A stretch of 64,000 nucleotides of DNA from Symbiodinium natans (GCA_905221605.1 CAJNDS010002294.1:88501-152500); one strand, 5' to 3'. Positions 1 through 11,850 are shown, counted from the first letter of the stretch. A program made the numbers and translations. Notes: a model not told the origin generated them from the letters alone.

Positions 1-1309
1 AGGTCAGCACTGCCTTCCTCCTCAGTCCAACACAAAAGCAAAGGAACAGCAACTTTTCAGTCTCACAATGGTCATGATGACTGCATGGGTTCCCGAAAGC
101 TCTTGTACACGAACAACGTGTCTCCGAAAGAGCTCAGCTCCCTGCACGCTTCGCAGCGCTTCGCTCATGGTGGCTGAACTCAGTGATTCCAGCCACGGTT
201 GTACCCATTGTAGCCTTGCTGACGGTTGGAGCGGTTGTTGCCGCACTTGGCATGGTTGCCGTGCTTCTTCTGCTTGGACTTTTGTGGCTTCTCGCTGCCT
301 TGGCTGCGAACAATGTGCGTTGCAATGCCGACAACAACAAACAATCTGGAGCATGCACAACCCCGTCTCGAGCTCCAAGGGTGGGGAGGTCTCCACTCTT
401 TAGTAGATGCGAGAAAATGCAAAGGCACAAAATTAGTTTAGAGGCCGAACCCATGAATTGGATGGGCCCCTGAGCCACATGCAGAGCTGGAGGCTTGCTA
501 GAAAGGCTTCATGCCGCTGTCGAGCCCTTTGTGACTTCCTTCCGTGCTCCCTTGTATCTCGAGCTCATGGCCTCCCCCCAAAGCCTCCCCTCACCCATGC
601 TAGAGAAGTTTAATCCACGCGTTCTCGGGGGTCCCGAGATGCGAAAGAGCCCAGGAAGCCTTCAGATCTCCACTCATCTCACAAGTTCGCCATTTTCGCC
701 CATCTGAGGCCCGAGCTCTGCCAGTTTGCGCCTGTCGCTCTGATGGCTCCCAGCTCCGGGAGCCTCGGGTCAAGGTGCAGAGAAAGATTCAGAGGCGGTA
801 GGATGCAGAAACTGCACAGAAACTGCACAGTAACTGCAGCTGACCACAAGGTCCCGGCAATGTGTGCAGCAGCGCTTGGCCATGCTTCGTCTGGGAGATG
901 TCGAGGTTTTTCTTAGTGACCGAGACTCGGACTTACCAGGTCCCTGCTAGTCTCTCTGAGCCACTTTAGGGTCTTTGTTCCTTCTTCCCGCCTGCAGGAG
1001 GTACCGCACGCGCTTGTTCAAGAACGGATAGAGCTGCGCAACCTCAAAGGCGAGGCCACCAAAAAAAAACCACAAATCCCTCCGGAAAGACCCAGGGCAC
1101 CTCGCACAGGGCAGGGCGAACGGACGGATTCCCGGACACTTTGGAGACACCTGACGCCCTGGACCGCCTGCACCTGGGACCCAACTCCTTCCTAAATTGA
1201 GAGCAACCTCGCGAATAGTCCTCTGAAGAAGCCCCTCAAACTTCACACCACACGAGCAGTCCAGGCGGCTTGGAAAAGGCTCTGCGTGGCAGCAAAGCCT
1301 CGGCCCAAA

Positions 1310-3390
1310 TTACAGCGGCACGGCGGAATGCAGTCGCTCTCGTGAGCTTGCATGGGCTTTTATACGCTCCTTTCCGAGCATTCGGCCCTTTTGCATGGCG
1401 GCCATTTGGCGGAAGACGCGGTCGTCTCCAGCCAGGGCCGATGCCATCAGAAGCTGCTCCCACTGCGGTGCGTGGATGAGCGCCTGCAGATTTACAGGGT
1501 TTACATGGGCTTACATCCAAGTTCTCAGGCACATCTTCTCATCCGATCACGCCTTGTTGAGAACTCCGCAGCCATAGGGATCCACTGCGAACTCGTGGAT
1601 GTGGTTCAACACGACAGTGGCCTCGGCCCCCTCACCGTGTCTCTGCTACGTCCAGTCGTCTCAACGCGGGTCTGCGACCCGTGACATTAGCATCTGACAG
1701 CATAGTCAGAAGGCCCAGGGACCGAATGGGGAGATGTACAGAAAGCTTGGCATCGAGAACTGAACCAACCCTCTGCTCCGGCCCCGCTTGGTGACAGTGG
1801 AGCTGGGACAGATAGAAAACAGCAGAGGGCGAGGCGAGGAGTGTCTTCGGATGGACTGCAAGGAATCTCCGTTTCCAGTTGTGGGCCATGATGCCTTGCT
1901 GGTCAGAAAGTCCTGCTTGTTTGACCACCTCTAAACCCCCACCCCCCCTCCCCCCCGCCGCTTCAGGACAGGGAAGAGATAGACATCGCAGACAGGAATC
2001 CTCAGACTTTCTGACTGTATGCGATGCTGGCCACGTACGTGTCTTGCTGGGCTTCAGGTGCGTTGGGTGAGCCTGCAGATACGAAGCAGAGTCACTCCCT
2101 GCAGGCGTTTCCATGTTTCTTTTGCTGCTGCCGCATGCTGCTGCCGCTTCTGCTGCTGCGTGTGCCACACTGCAGGCCGGTTTCCACCTCCCTGCTCCGC
2201 AACTAGTCTGGAGTGTATAAGGCTCATGGTCTGAGAACAGACGCAACCCTAATTGCCTAAGCCATTAGCTGCAACATCTACAAATCGTCGTCGCCGAATG
2301 TCGCTGAGCTGGGCACAATCTCGCGGCGGCAGCTGACATTTCCATACTCCATGCAGTGCTGCACAGAATAGTTTCCGATGGCCTCTGGCACACGACATCG
2401 AAACTATCGCAAGGCCCGGAAGAAAGTCCTTCCGCTTCTCTCTCCGAGGCCCAGGCATGAGATGACAGCTCGACCGTGTGGCGGACAATTTCCTCTAATG
2501 ATGACCGTGCTCCGGCAACGAGAAGGCTGTGACGCACTTTGATCGAGACAGCCCTCCTTCATGAAATAGAAAGTGTGCTCAAGGGGAAAGAACTCGATCA
2601 TTCTTTCCAAGACGCGGCATGCGTACCTAGGCTAGGTACCAGCTCGCGACGCAGCTCGCGCGACCCGTAGCTCGTCTCAGCGAACTGCAACAGCATGCAG
2701 GACTCCATCATGTCCGGGGCACTTGTGCTTGGCAATCTCCTTTGGGCTGCGCCAGCTGCGAAGCTCCTGACTCACCTGATAGAAGCATGTAGAACCGTTA
2801 GAACCGTATCCATCCGTGGCTGAGTCTGCCCCCATGTCCGACGTCGACAAGCAGTGACTTGCAGTCAACAGCAGCGACCAAGCATACCAAGCCCCGGACG
2901 AAAACCAAGCGCTCGGAGCTCAGCACGCGGATCGCATGCTGCAGCACAAAGTTTCCATGCGGGGATTGCGCAACCTTGGCTCGCTCACGTCCCACCCACC
3001 CTTGTGCCGAGCGCTGCTGCGTGCCCCGCCAGTGCTATGCGAGCGAGCGCTGCGCGTGCTGCGACTGGGCGCTACCGAGGCCGCAACGTCGGCCACGTTT
3101 CCAACAAGCTGTGACAGGATTTCTTCCTGCTGCGCACCATCCAGGCCGACGGAGATTTACAAGGAGGCCAGGCATGCCGCCTGCTCCTCCCACGTGCCGA
3201 ATTGGAGGAGCCTTGCCGGGGGTTCAGCGAGTTTCAGAAAGCCTAGGGCCCATGAAAGGACGAGCACCGAGGAAGGAACTTCTGCAGCTCGCGGCAACCG
3301 GCACTCTCGTTTGCTTTGCGAAGGACCTGTGCAACGGCTACCATGTGGCGATGCGATGACAAGCATTTAAGCACAGCTACCTGACAGTCT
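1310..3390 (-). CDS. Pumilio/PUF-family RNA-binding protein, copy 1 (multi-exon)
   Basis: PUF proteins bind specific sequences in mRNA 3' ends through eight helical repeats and usually repress or localise the message. Reading the minus strand from about 3,390 down, these repeat cores are visible: GCRELQKFL (about 3,270-3,300); EEILSQLVGNVAD (3,088-3,126) spliced to VAQSPHGNFVLQHAI (2,888-2,974); EIAKHKYACRVLERMIEF across an intron ending near 2,636; and EEIVRHTVELSSH (ending near 2,457) spliced to AIGNYSVQHCMEYG (from about 2,382). Then come FAVDPYGCGVLNK (1,553-1,621) and ALIHAPQWEQLL (from 1,483), with a stop at 1,310-1,312. These match the family order of repeats 4, 5, 6 and 8. A weak candidate for repeat 7, TYVASIAYSQKV, lies near 2,000-2,045. 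Several introns use GC donors, and the GTTGCG and GCG at donors are repeated at the next exon. The N-terminus and start codon are unresolved. The family call is firm; the exact exon chain is not. Confidence 0.75.
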
Positions 3391-4213
3391 GACAGCCTCC
3401 AGGCGAACTGCCGTCGGCGAGGCTGGAGGCGTGTTGGCCGTTGATGCCGTTGTTGACGAAGCCTGTCTCGACATCTTCCTACATGCCCCGATGCCCCTCC
3501 CAGGCCCCTCACACCGCAGCTGCCGCAGCTAAACCATGCTCAAACGAGCCAGGCGCACGCCAGAAGAGTAAGCAGCAAAGACCTTGAGCCAGCAAAGCGA
3601 AAGCGACGGCTGTGCCGACGGCCGCCAGGAAGGATTGGGGCCATTGAGGCACCTGCTGGGGGTTTTGGCCACGCCGGCCATCCTGGAGCCACTGCGAATC
3701 CGACGAATCCTGCCCATCAACTCAACCAAGTCATCAGCGTCGCGAATCCGTCAGGCCGTGCCAGAGCTGTCCTGCTACTACAGGCTGCATCATGCCCGAT
3801 GAGGTGGGTGCAACCTCAGTGCCGTGTTTTCATGAGCTACAAGCTAAGCTGCAACTATGGACCTTCCTAGTTCGGTGATTCACTCGGTGGCTCTTGCTGT
3901 GAAGATACTATTGCGATCAACACATTGCACAAACCGTAAAAGTAAAAAGACATACGACTGTTCATGATGCGACTGTTCATGATGCGAGTACACTGGAAGC
4001 ATGCTAGACTGCCAGACCGACGGCAGCTACGCAGCCATGCTGAGTTTCCAGCTCTTGAAGAGCCGACCGGGAGGAGCGGCAAAGAGTCTCAACAGGGCTT
4101 GAGCAGCTCCAGCCGCAAAACAACCGGCCCTGTGCAAGCGTAATGGCTTTACAGCAAACTGCTGGATCATCGGGCAGCGCTGTTTGGGGGCCGATGGGGG
4201 CTGTCTTCACGTG

Positions 4214-4277
4214 CATGTCCACATCGAAGCAGACATGCCTGGCACTGCTCTCGAGAACTTCAACCCAGCTTGTCATG
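4214..4277 (-). other. Candidate conserved upstream exon, copy 1
   Basis: On the minus strand this reads SWVEVLESSARHVCFDVDMH. Copy 2 (10,647-10,705) keeps the frame, and most differences are conservative replacements (V/I, A/V, H/Q, V/L, H/Y). That pattern suggests a coding exon under constraint in a flank that has otherwise diverged. It lies upstream of the PUF exons and could be a 5' exon of that gene or part of a neighbour. No domain is recognised. Confidence 0.35.
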
Positions 4278-4339
4278 GCACGAAACAGGTCACACCCTCC
4301 GGATGCTGCAGCGCATGACTCTCTTCACATTCCTCAACA

Positions 4340-4868
4340 TCAGCAGAAGGTGCTCCGTTCAGTCAATCAGATTGCAAATAAAGGTTGCCAAAGTTGGCGA
4401 AAAGATAATTTGGTCCTTGGTGACCAACTGTGCACAAAGGCCATCTGAGGAAAGGTGAGCATCAACAGATTCAGCATACATCGATATACACTTTGAAAGC
4501 AAATAGCTCACATGGCCTTGCCAGTATTTACAGGCAGGCTCGCCAGCCTTTGGCTCTGTGCATGCGATACCCCGACGAATGAATACTCTCATGAAATACT
4601 TGCAAGTAATGACACAATGACGCAGAGACAGTTCAAAGACACACACAAAGCGTGCTGGAGCGGATCATTGAAACGGGGCTGCAGCTGTTGCCCTCATGGT
4701 CCGGGCACAACAGCGGAGAAAGGGAACCAGGAGCATTCTGCTCGGGTAGAGGAGACCTCCTAAAGCACCGGAAGACCGGAGCCAGAAGAACGTCCCAGAA
4801 TCCGAGGCGCCGTACTTTGCAGCTCCATCTGTACAAATTTCAGGTAAGGCAGCTGTCACAGCTGCGGA
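4340..4868. other. Spacer between duplication copies
   Basis: No gene, array or recognisable element is visible in this roughly 530-bp stretch, which separates the end of copy 1 from the start of copy 2. Short open frames on both strands have no family resemblance. Confidence 0.5.
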
Positions 4869-5344
4869 AGGTCAGCACTGCCTTCCACCTCAGGCCAACA
4901 CAAAGGCAAAGGAACGGCAACTTTGTCATACCTGTCCGGCTCAGGTCAGTCTCACAAAGCAGTTCAGTTGCACAACGATCACAAGAACAAGAAGGGATCT
5001 TCCATCATGGATGTCATATGATGCAAGGATCACGATGCCTGCATGTGTTCCGGTAAGCTCTTGTACACAAATAACGTGTCTCCGACAGAGCTCAGCTCCG
5101 TACGCGCTTCGCAGCGCTTCGCTCATGGCGGCTGAACTCAGTGATTCCAGCCACGGTTGTACCCATTGTAGCCTTGCTGACGGTTGGAGCGGTTGTTGCC
5201 GCACTTGGCATGGTTGCCGTGCTTCTTCTGCTTGGACTTCTGTGGCTTCTCGCTGCCTTGGCTGCGAACAATGTGCGTTGCAATGCCAACAACAAACAAT
5301 CTGGAGCATGCACAACCTCGTCTCGAGCTCCAAGGGCGGTGGGG

Positions 5345-5990
5345 GTGAACATGCAAAATAGTTGGTGACGCGAGCACAGATTGCTGGATGATTTCGCGCG
5401 CCTTGACCGAAATCCGCGCTTCTTGGACAGTTCTTCGGGTGTTGGAGGGGTGGGGGAGTGGGGGAGTGGGCGGGGGGAGAGTGGGGGTGGGATGATCCGC
5501 ATCCATTTGTGCCGGGGAAGGGGGGGTGATTACGTTCATCACCAATGCATCCGCTTGGGCTGTCAGTGAAGGGGGACGTAGAAGGCTCAGGGTTCGACCG
5601 CAGGTCACCCCCTGAACCTTTAAATCCTGCAAAGGGAGTTCTCAAGAACACATGCTAAAGGTTTTTCGACAGCAGGTCACCCCAGTAACCCTAGACCCTG
5701 CAGAGGGAGTCCGCACCTACACGTGGGCGTGCCGCAAGAACATGGGTGCACATAGCAAACCCAGCTTTCTGCAAAAGCTTTCGGGTGCGCCCTCAAATAT
5801 CAGGGTCTCGTGTGCCGAACCGGGCTCTGAGATATCAGGGCATTGGAGTTCTGTAAATCGCATGGGATTGCGTGAAGAAGAAATCGTTTGCAGCATTTAG
5901 CACCTGATTACGCCTGAAGTTCTGCTAAACCTAGGTGTTACGCACATTTAGGGTGCCCAAAACCAACATGGCAAATTACGCGCGCGCGTG
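5345..5990. mobile_element. Copy-2-specific inserted block of about 0.6 kb
   Basis: Alignment with copy 1 breaks near 5,345 and resumes near 6,000. Inside are G-rich tracts (5,440-5,530) and a direct repeat of about 45 bp at 5,601 and 5,671, both beginning GCAGGTCACCCC. No coding capacity or terminal inverted repeat is evident, so the type of insertion is unknown. Confidence 0.5.
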
Positions 5991-6700
5991 ACCTAGTTAG
6001 GAGGTCGAAACCCATGATTTGGATGGGCCCCTGAGCCACATGCACAGCTTGAGGCGCACTTGAAAGGCTTCATTCCGTCCATTTTCGCCCATCCGAGGCC
6101 CGAGCTCTGCCAGCCTGCGCCTGTGACTCTGATGGCTCCCAGCTCCGGGAGCCTCGGGTCACGGTGCAGAGAAAGATTCAGAGGCGGCAGGACGCAGAAA
6201 CTGCACAGAAGCTGCACAGTAACTGCGGCTGACCACAAGGTCCCGGCAATGTGTGCAGCAGTGCTTGGCCATGCTTCGTCTGGGAGATGTCGAGGTTTTT
6301 CTTAGTGACCGAGACTCGGACTTACCAGGTCCCTGCTAGTCTCTCTGAGCCACTTTAGGGTCTTTGTTCCTTCTTCCCGCCTGCAGGAGGTACCGCACGC
6401 GCTTGTTCAAGAACGGATAGAGCTGCGCAACCTCAGAGGCGCGACCACCCTCCCCAAAGACCCAAGGCGCCTGGTGCAGGGCAGGGCCCCTTGCCAGAAC
6501 CCGCTGGGACCCACTCACCTTCTGTCCCATCAAGAACCGAGGATTCCCGGAGACTTCGGAGACGCCTGACTCCCTGGACCGCCGGACCACCTGAAACCCA
6601 ACTCAATGGTCTTCGGGCGGGCGTTTGCGGCAGCGCCAGGTGGGGCGCGCCCTACAGCCCTTCAAAACTTCTACTCTGAAGAAGCCCCTCAAACTTCAAA

Positions 6701-8856
6701 TCATGTCCAAAAGTGCCACGAGCAGTCCAGGCGGCTTGGAAAAGGCTCTGCGTGGCAGCAAAGCCTCAGCCCAGGGCACTGCGGCACGGCGGAATGCAAT
6801 CGCTCTCGTGAGCTTGCATGGGCTTGCATACGCTCCTTTCTGAGCATTCGGCCCTTTTGCATGGCGGCCATCTGGCGGAAGACGCGGTCGTCTCCAGCCA
6901 GGGCCGATGCCATCAGAAGCTGCTCCCACTGCGGTGCGTGGATGAGCGCCTGCAGATTTACAGGGTTTACATGGGCTTACATCCAAGTTCTCAGGCACAT
7001 CTTCTCATCCGATCACGCCTTGTTGAGAACTCCGCAGCCATAGGGATCCACTGCGAACTCGTGGATGTGGTTCAACACGACAGTGGCCTCGGCCCCCTCA
7101 CCGTGTCTCTGCTACGTCCAGTCGTCTCAACGCGGGTCTGCGACCCGTGACATTAGCATCTGACAGCATAGTCAGAAGGCCCAGGGACCGAATGGGGAGA
7201 TGTACGGAAAGCTTGGCATCGAGAACTGAACCAACCCTCTGCTCCGGCCCCGCTTGGCGACAGTGGAGCTGGGACAGATAGAAAACAGCAGAGGGCGAGG
7301 CGAGGAGTGTCTTCGGATGGACTGCAAGGAATCTCCGTTTCCAGTTGTGGGCCATGATGCCTTGCTGGTCAGAAAGTCCTGCTTGTTTGACCACCTCTAA
7401 ACCCCCACCCCCCCTCCCCCCCGCCGCTTCAGGACAGGGAAGAGATAGACATCGCAGACAGGAATCCTCAGACTTTCTGACTGTATGCGATGCTGGCCAC
7501 GTACGTGTCTTGCTGGGCTTCAGGTGCGTTGGGTGAGCCTGCAGATACGAAGCAGAGTCACTCCCTGCAGGCGTTTCCATGTTTCTTTTGCTGCTGCCGC
7601 ATGCTGCTGCCGCTTCTGCTGCTGCGTGTGCCACACTGCAGGCCGGTTTCCACCTCCCTGCTCCGCAACTAGTCTGGAGTGTATAAGGCTCATGGTCTGA
7701 GAACAGACGCAACCCTAATTGCCTAAGCCATTAGCTGCAACATCTACAAATCGTCGTCGCCGAATGTCGCTGAGCTGGGCACAATCTCGCGGCGGCAGCT
7801 GACATTTCCATACTCCATGCAGTGCTGCACAGAATAGTTTCCGATGGCCTCTGGCACACGACATCGAAACTATCGCAAGGCCCGGAAGAAAGTCCTTCCG
7901 CTTCTCTCTCCGAGGCCCAGGCATGAGATGACAGCTCGACCGTGTGGCGGACAATTTCCTCTAATGATGACCGTGCTCCGGCAACGAGAAGGCTGTGACG
8001 CACTTTGATCGAGACAGCCCTCCTTCATGAAATAGAAAGTGTGCTCAAGGGGAAAGAACTCGATCATTCTTTCCAAGACGCGGCATGCGTACCTAGGCTA
8101 GGTACCAGCTCGCGACACAGCTCGCGCGACCCGTAGCTCGTCTCAGCGAACTGCAACAGCATGCAGGACTCCATCATGTCCGGGGCACTTGTGCTTGGCA
8201 ATCTCCTTTGGGCTGCGCCAGCTGCGAAGCTCCTGACTCACCTGATAGAAGCATGTAGAACCGAGAGAACCGTATCCATCCGTGGCTGAGTCTGCCCCCA
8301 TGTCCGACGTCGACAAGCAGTGACTTGCAGTCAACAGCAGCGACCAAGCATACCAAGCCCCGGACGAAAACCAAGCGCTCGGAGCTCAGCACGCGGATCG
8401 CATGCTGCAGCACAAAGTTTCCATGCGGGGATTGCGCAACCTTGGCTCGCTCACGTCCCACCCACCCTTGTGCCGAGCGCTGCTGCGTGCCCTGCCAGTG
8501 CTATGCGAGCGAGCGCTGCGCGTGCTGCGACTGGGCGCTACCGAGGCCGCAACGTCGGCCACGTTTCCAACAAGCTGTGACAGGATTTCTTCCTGCTGCG
8601 CACCATCCAGGCCTACGGAGATTTACAAGGAGGCCAGGCATGCCGCCTGCTCCTCCCACGTGCCGAATTGGAGGAGCCTTGCCGGGGGTTCAGCGAGTTT
8701 CAGAAAGCCTAGGGCCCATGAAAGGACGAGCACCGAGGAAGGAACTTCTGCAGCTCGCGGCAACCGGCACTCTCGTTTGCTTTGCGAAGGACCTGTGCAA
8801 CGGCTACCATGTGGCGATGCGATGATAAGCCGTTAAGCACAGCTACCTGACAGTCT
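6701..8856 (-). CDS. Pumilio/PUF-family RNA-binding protein, copy 2 (multi-exon)
   Basis: This is the tandem duplicate of the PUF gene at 1,310-3,390. Every recognised exon is found 5,466 bp further on: GNFVLQHAI near 8,390-8,430, YACRVLERMI near 8,070-8,100, GNYSVQHCMEYG near 7,810-7,850, DPYGCGVLNK at 7,019-7,087 and ALIHAPQWEQLL from 6,949. All splice dinucleotides used in copy 1 are kept, so both copies may be expressed. One difference stands out at the C-terminus. Copy 1 stops after HSAVPL, but copy 2 lacks that stop and, if read straight through, runs another 25 residues to 6,701. A splice donor before that point could hide the difference. Two small substitutions near the end (GK to RK, IK to MQ) also distinguish the copies. 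Confidence 0.75.
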
Positions 8857-9639
8857 GACAGCCTCCAGGCGAACTGCCGTCGGCGAGGCTGGAGGCGTGT
8901 TGGCCGTTGATGCCGTTGTTGACGAAGCCTGTCTCGACATCTTCCTACATGCCCCGATGCCCCTCCCAGGCCCCTCACACCGCAGCTGCCGCAGCTAAAC
9001 CATGCTCAAACGAGCCAGGCGCACGCCAGAAGAGTAAGCAGCAAAGACCTTGAGCCAGCAAAGCGAAAGCGACGGCTGTGCCGACGGCCGCCAGGAAGGA
9101 TTGGGGCCATTGAGGCACCTGCTGGGGGTTTTGGCCACGCCGGCCATCCTGGAGCCACTGCGAATCCGACGAATCCTGCCCATCAACTCAACCAAGTCAT
9201 CAGCGTCGCGAATCCGTCAGGCCGTGCCAGAGCTGTCCTGCTACTACAGGCTGCATCATGCCCGATGAGGTGGGTGCAACCTCAGTGCCGCATTTTCAGA
9301 TCGCTACTTTTAGCATGTACCATGCCAGTCTGGGGGGATGAAGGGGAGCTACAAGCTAAGCTGCAACTACGGACCTTCCTGGTTCGGTGATCCACTCGGT
9401 GGCTCTTGCCGTGAAGATACTACTGTCCGTGATGTCGCGATCAACGCAGTGCATGAAAACCTGCGACTGTTCATGATGCGAGTAGACTGGGAGCACGCTT
9501 GCTGGACCGGTGGCCGCTACACAGCCAGGACAGCTAAGGGCAGTGGCACTACCAATCCGAACGCACGAACAGATCGCGCAGTCCGCGAAGCAGATCGCAT
9601 GCGCGTGAAAGGTTTTGCTGCACCAGTGGATGTATGACG

Positions 9640-10460
9640 AGCTGGATCCCTAAACCCTAAATCCCAAACCCCGAACCCTAAACAATAAACCTGCGCCAGA
9701 TTGCAGGATCCCAAAAATTTTCTCCTTGGCTCCGTCTCCCTGATCCCTAAACCCTAAACCCTAAACTGAAGACCGGCCCCTCCCAGAAATGGGGCCGTGG
9801 GCTGCCAAAAAAAAGCCCCCAAGGCTGGCGTGCCGAAAGGGCCAGCCGCAAATCCCGGACGGCCTTTGCTCCCCCCGGTGAACGCAAAGACCAAACAAAC
9901 CTGGAACTCCATTTGGGGTCCTTCCATGTGGGCCGTAGATCTTTTGGGACTCGGCACGGTCTTTGGGGCATGGAGGGTTTCACTTTTTGAGGCCTCCTGG
10001 GCCTTCTGGAGCCTCCCTTGAGGGCATATTGGGGTTGGAGAGCGCGACAAAACAGGTTGACTTCCTCCTGCAGGGCCAGTTTGCGTATCCCAGGAGAAGA
10101 AGGAGGATTGCCTAGAGTTTTTTGGGCTAGTCGGAAAAGTTTGCAGAAAGTGGCGTGAGGCGAGTGTCCGCGAAAGACCACGGAGCGGAACCGAATCGAG
10201 CCCGCCGCTTTTGCCAAAGCCAACCCTGAAGGGGCTGGCAATTTTCTAGGACCAGATACAGGCACTGGAATGAGCCCCTCAATGAGCCTTGCAAAGTTTT
10301 TGAAGGCTGAACCCTAAACGATCAACCCTAAAAACCCTAAGCCTTCCGCCCCAAAACCAACCCTGAACCCTGAACCTGAAAACCTTAAAGCCTTCTCCTG
10401 GTTCTGATCTGATTCGTTGCTTCTGTGATATGGTTGGTCTCCCTGACTCGAACTGCAGCG
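9640..10460. mobile_element. Copy-2-specific insertion bounded by telomere-like repeats
   Basis: This block interrupts the duplicated sequence in copy 2. Its left part (9,650-9,770) holds several CCCTAAA units and degenerate forms, its middle is unique sequence, and its right part (10,311-10,390) again holds CCCTAAA-like units. The long open frame on the minus strand inside it has no family resemblance and is probably chance. Telomere-like tracts at both ends suggest insertion or break repair involving telomeric sequence. Confidence 0.55.
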
Positions 10461-10646
10461 GATCTCTTTGGCATGCTGAGTTTCCAGCTCTCGAAGAGCC
10501 GGCCAAGGAGATCGGCAAAGAGTCTCCACAGGGCTTGAGCAGCTCAGCTGCAGCTCACTAGCTCTGCAAGCGTAACAGCTTTACAGAAAGCTGCTGAATC
10601 ATCAAGCAGCGCTGCTTCTGGGGGAGGCGGCGGCTGCATTCACATA

Positions 10647-10705
10647 CATGTCCACGTCAAAGCACAATTGTCGGACACTGCTCTCGAGAACTTCAATCCA
10701 GTGAG
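10647..10705 (-). other. Candidate conserved upstream exon, copy 2
   Basis: This is the partner of the segment at 4,214-4,277 and reads HWIEVLESSVRQLCFDVDMY on the minus strand. The reading frame is open through the matched segment. Downstream the frame closes within about 12 codons in this copy, consistent with an exon boundary or with decay. Confidence 0.3.
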
Positions 10706-11617
10706 ACATGCGACGTGCTTCACGCTGCTTGTCATGCTACGAAACGTCGTGGCCTCTCAAACCACACCCTCCAAATGCTGCAGTGCGAAGCACAACGCAT
10801 GAGCTTCTCCTCGACTCTATGTACAGAACATGGCAGCTCTGACGAGGCCAATGGAACAGTCTTCATTTTAGAAACTGCCGCTCTAGCTCTTTCCCTGCCC
10901 TGACCCTGTGGCACTATGGGCTTTCTGAGGAGGATGTCCGCTCACCTGCATTGTGCACACCGGTTCACCTCCGCAAATCCTGCAACTGGAACGAGGAACG
11001 CTCACCTGCTCAAAACATTTCTGCTGTCCTCGTCCTAGCCCTCTGCGACATCCCCAGCCATCGCTGCATCCTGAAGTCGCATCGTCGGGTGCGCCAGAAG
11101 CGAAGCAAGTTGGCTCGACCAGCCTCGTCGCAAAGCGCATCTGCTGCCACCCAGCTCTCCTGCTTCCAGATCTTCCAGTCCAAACAGCGGAGAATTCTGA
11201 AAGTAATTCCTTTCAAAACGTGTTCCACTCTCATGGAAACAAAGAACCAGAAGTGACTCTCAGAACGCCTCGACTGACATGCACTCGTGATGCTGAGAAA
11301 CCCTGGGGCAGATGCGTCATGCCGAACATCCCTCTACCAGCGACGGCTCACAGGCAGCGAACTACGCTCTCTATCCCAATTTCGGGCCTCACGCAGAGAA
11401 AGCCTAAGCCTAAAGCCCCCGTGCGCCCCGATTCTCACATGTAGCTCACGTCGCAAGTTCGGTCTACACTCTTTAGCTTTTGACCATCTTATCTGCCCGT
11501 GACCTCAACGATCTCGGTCACTCTGCGATTGTATTCTCGCCGGTTCTCCGACCTTGCAGCTCTGATAAAACAACTCGGCGACTCACATGTAGGTTCCCCA
11601 GATTGTTGCCGGCTCAA

Positions 11618-11755
11618 GGTTTTAGGGGTTTAGGGGTTTAGGGGTTTCGGGTTTAGAGTTTAGGGTTTAGGGGTTTAGGGGTTTAGGGGTTTAGGGGTTT
11701 AGGGTTTAGGGTTTTAGGGTTTTAGGGTTTAGGCTCTAGGAGTTTTAGGGGTTCA
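11618..11755. repeat. Interstitial TTTAGGG/TTTAGGGG array
   Basis: About twenty degenerate units of TTTAGGG and TTTAGGGG lie in one orientation, opposite to the CCCTAAA arrays at 19.4 and 20.6 kb. Unit lengths are mixed (7 and 8 bp). It ends about 95 bp before the MITE-like element. Confidence 0.9.
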
Positions 11756-11850
11756 TATGAAGCGTCTGAGGGCTCTGCCAAAGCTTCGCGGCTTCGCTAT
11801 TCGCAGGCGAGCTCGGATTCGGGTCCGTCAGCAGCGACTCCGGCAGAAGC

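Larger units (their letters stand above)
1..4340. repeat. Tandem duplication, copy 1
   Basis: This is the first copy of a direct tandem duplication whose partner starts near 4,869. It starts at or before base 1. The core at about 1,240-3,830 matches 6,706-9,296 at a constant offset of 5,466 bp with only a handful of substitutions. The flanks (1-1,240 and 3,830-4,340) are recognisably the same sequence but carry many more substitutions and indels. One copy-1-only block of about 165 bp lies at roughly 510-690. The unit carries one PUF gene on the minus strand. Confidence 0.9.
4869..10810. repeat. Tandem duplication, copy 2
   Basis: This is the second copy of the duplicated unit. It begins with the same sequence as base 1 of the window and ends near 10,810, where similarity to 4,021-4,340 fades. 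It is longer than copy 1 because of two inserted blocks: about 5,345-5,990, and about 9,640-10,460, which is bounded by telomere-like motifs. Between them the sequence is nearly identical to copy 1. Confidence 0.9.

Noticed and set aside
1632-2246. 204-codon minus-strand frame with a PH-domain-like NWKRRF stretch, same in both copies
   Set aside because: Identity between copies simply reflects the recent duplication. The frame crosses places where PUF introns must lie, and the PH match is only a few residues.
2859-3359. 166-codon plus-strand open frame (and its copy at 8,325-8,825)
   Set aside because: It is antisense to the PUF exons, which show family motifs on the minus strand; the plus frame is a shadow.
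9747-10265. 172-codon minus-strand frame inside the copy-2 insertion
   Set aside because: It ends in telomere-like sequence, has no family resemblance and lies in a recent insertion.
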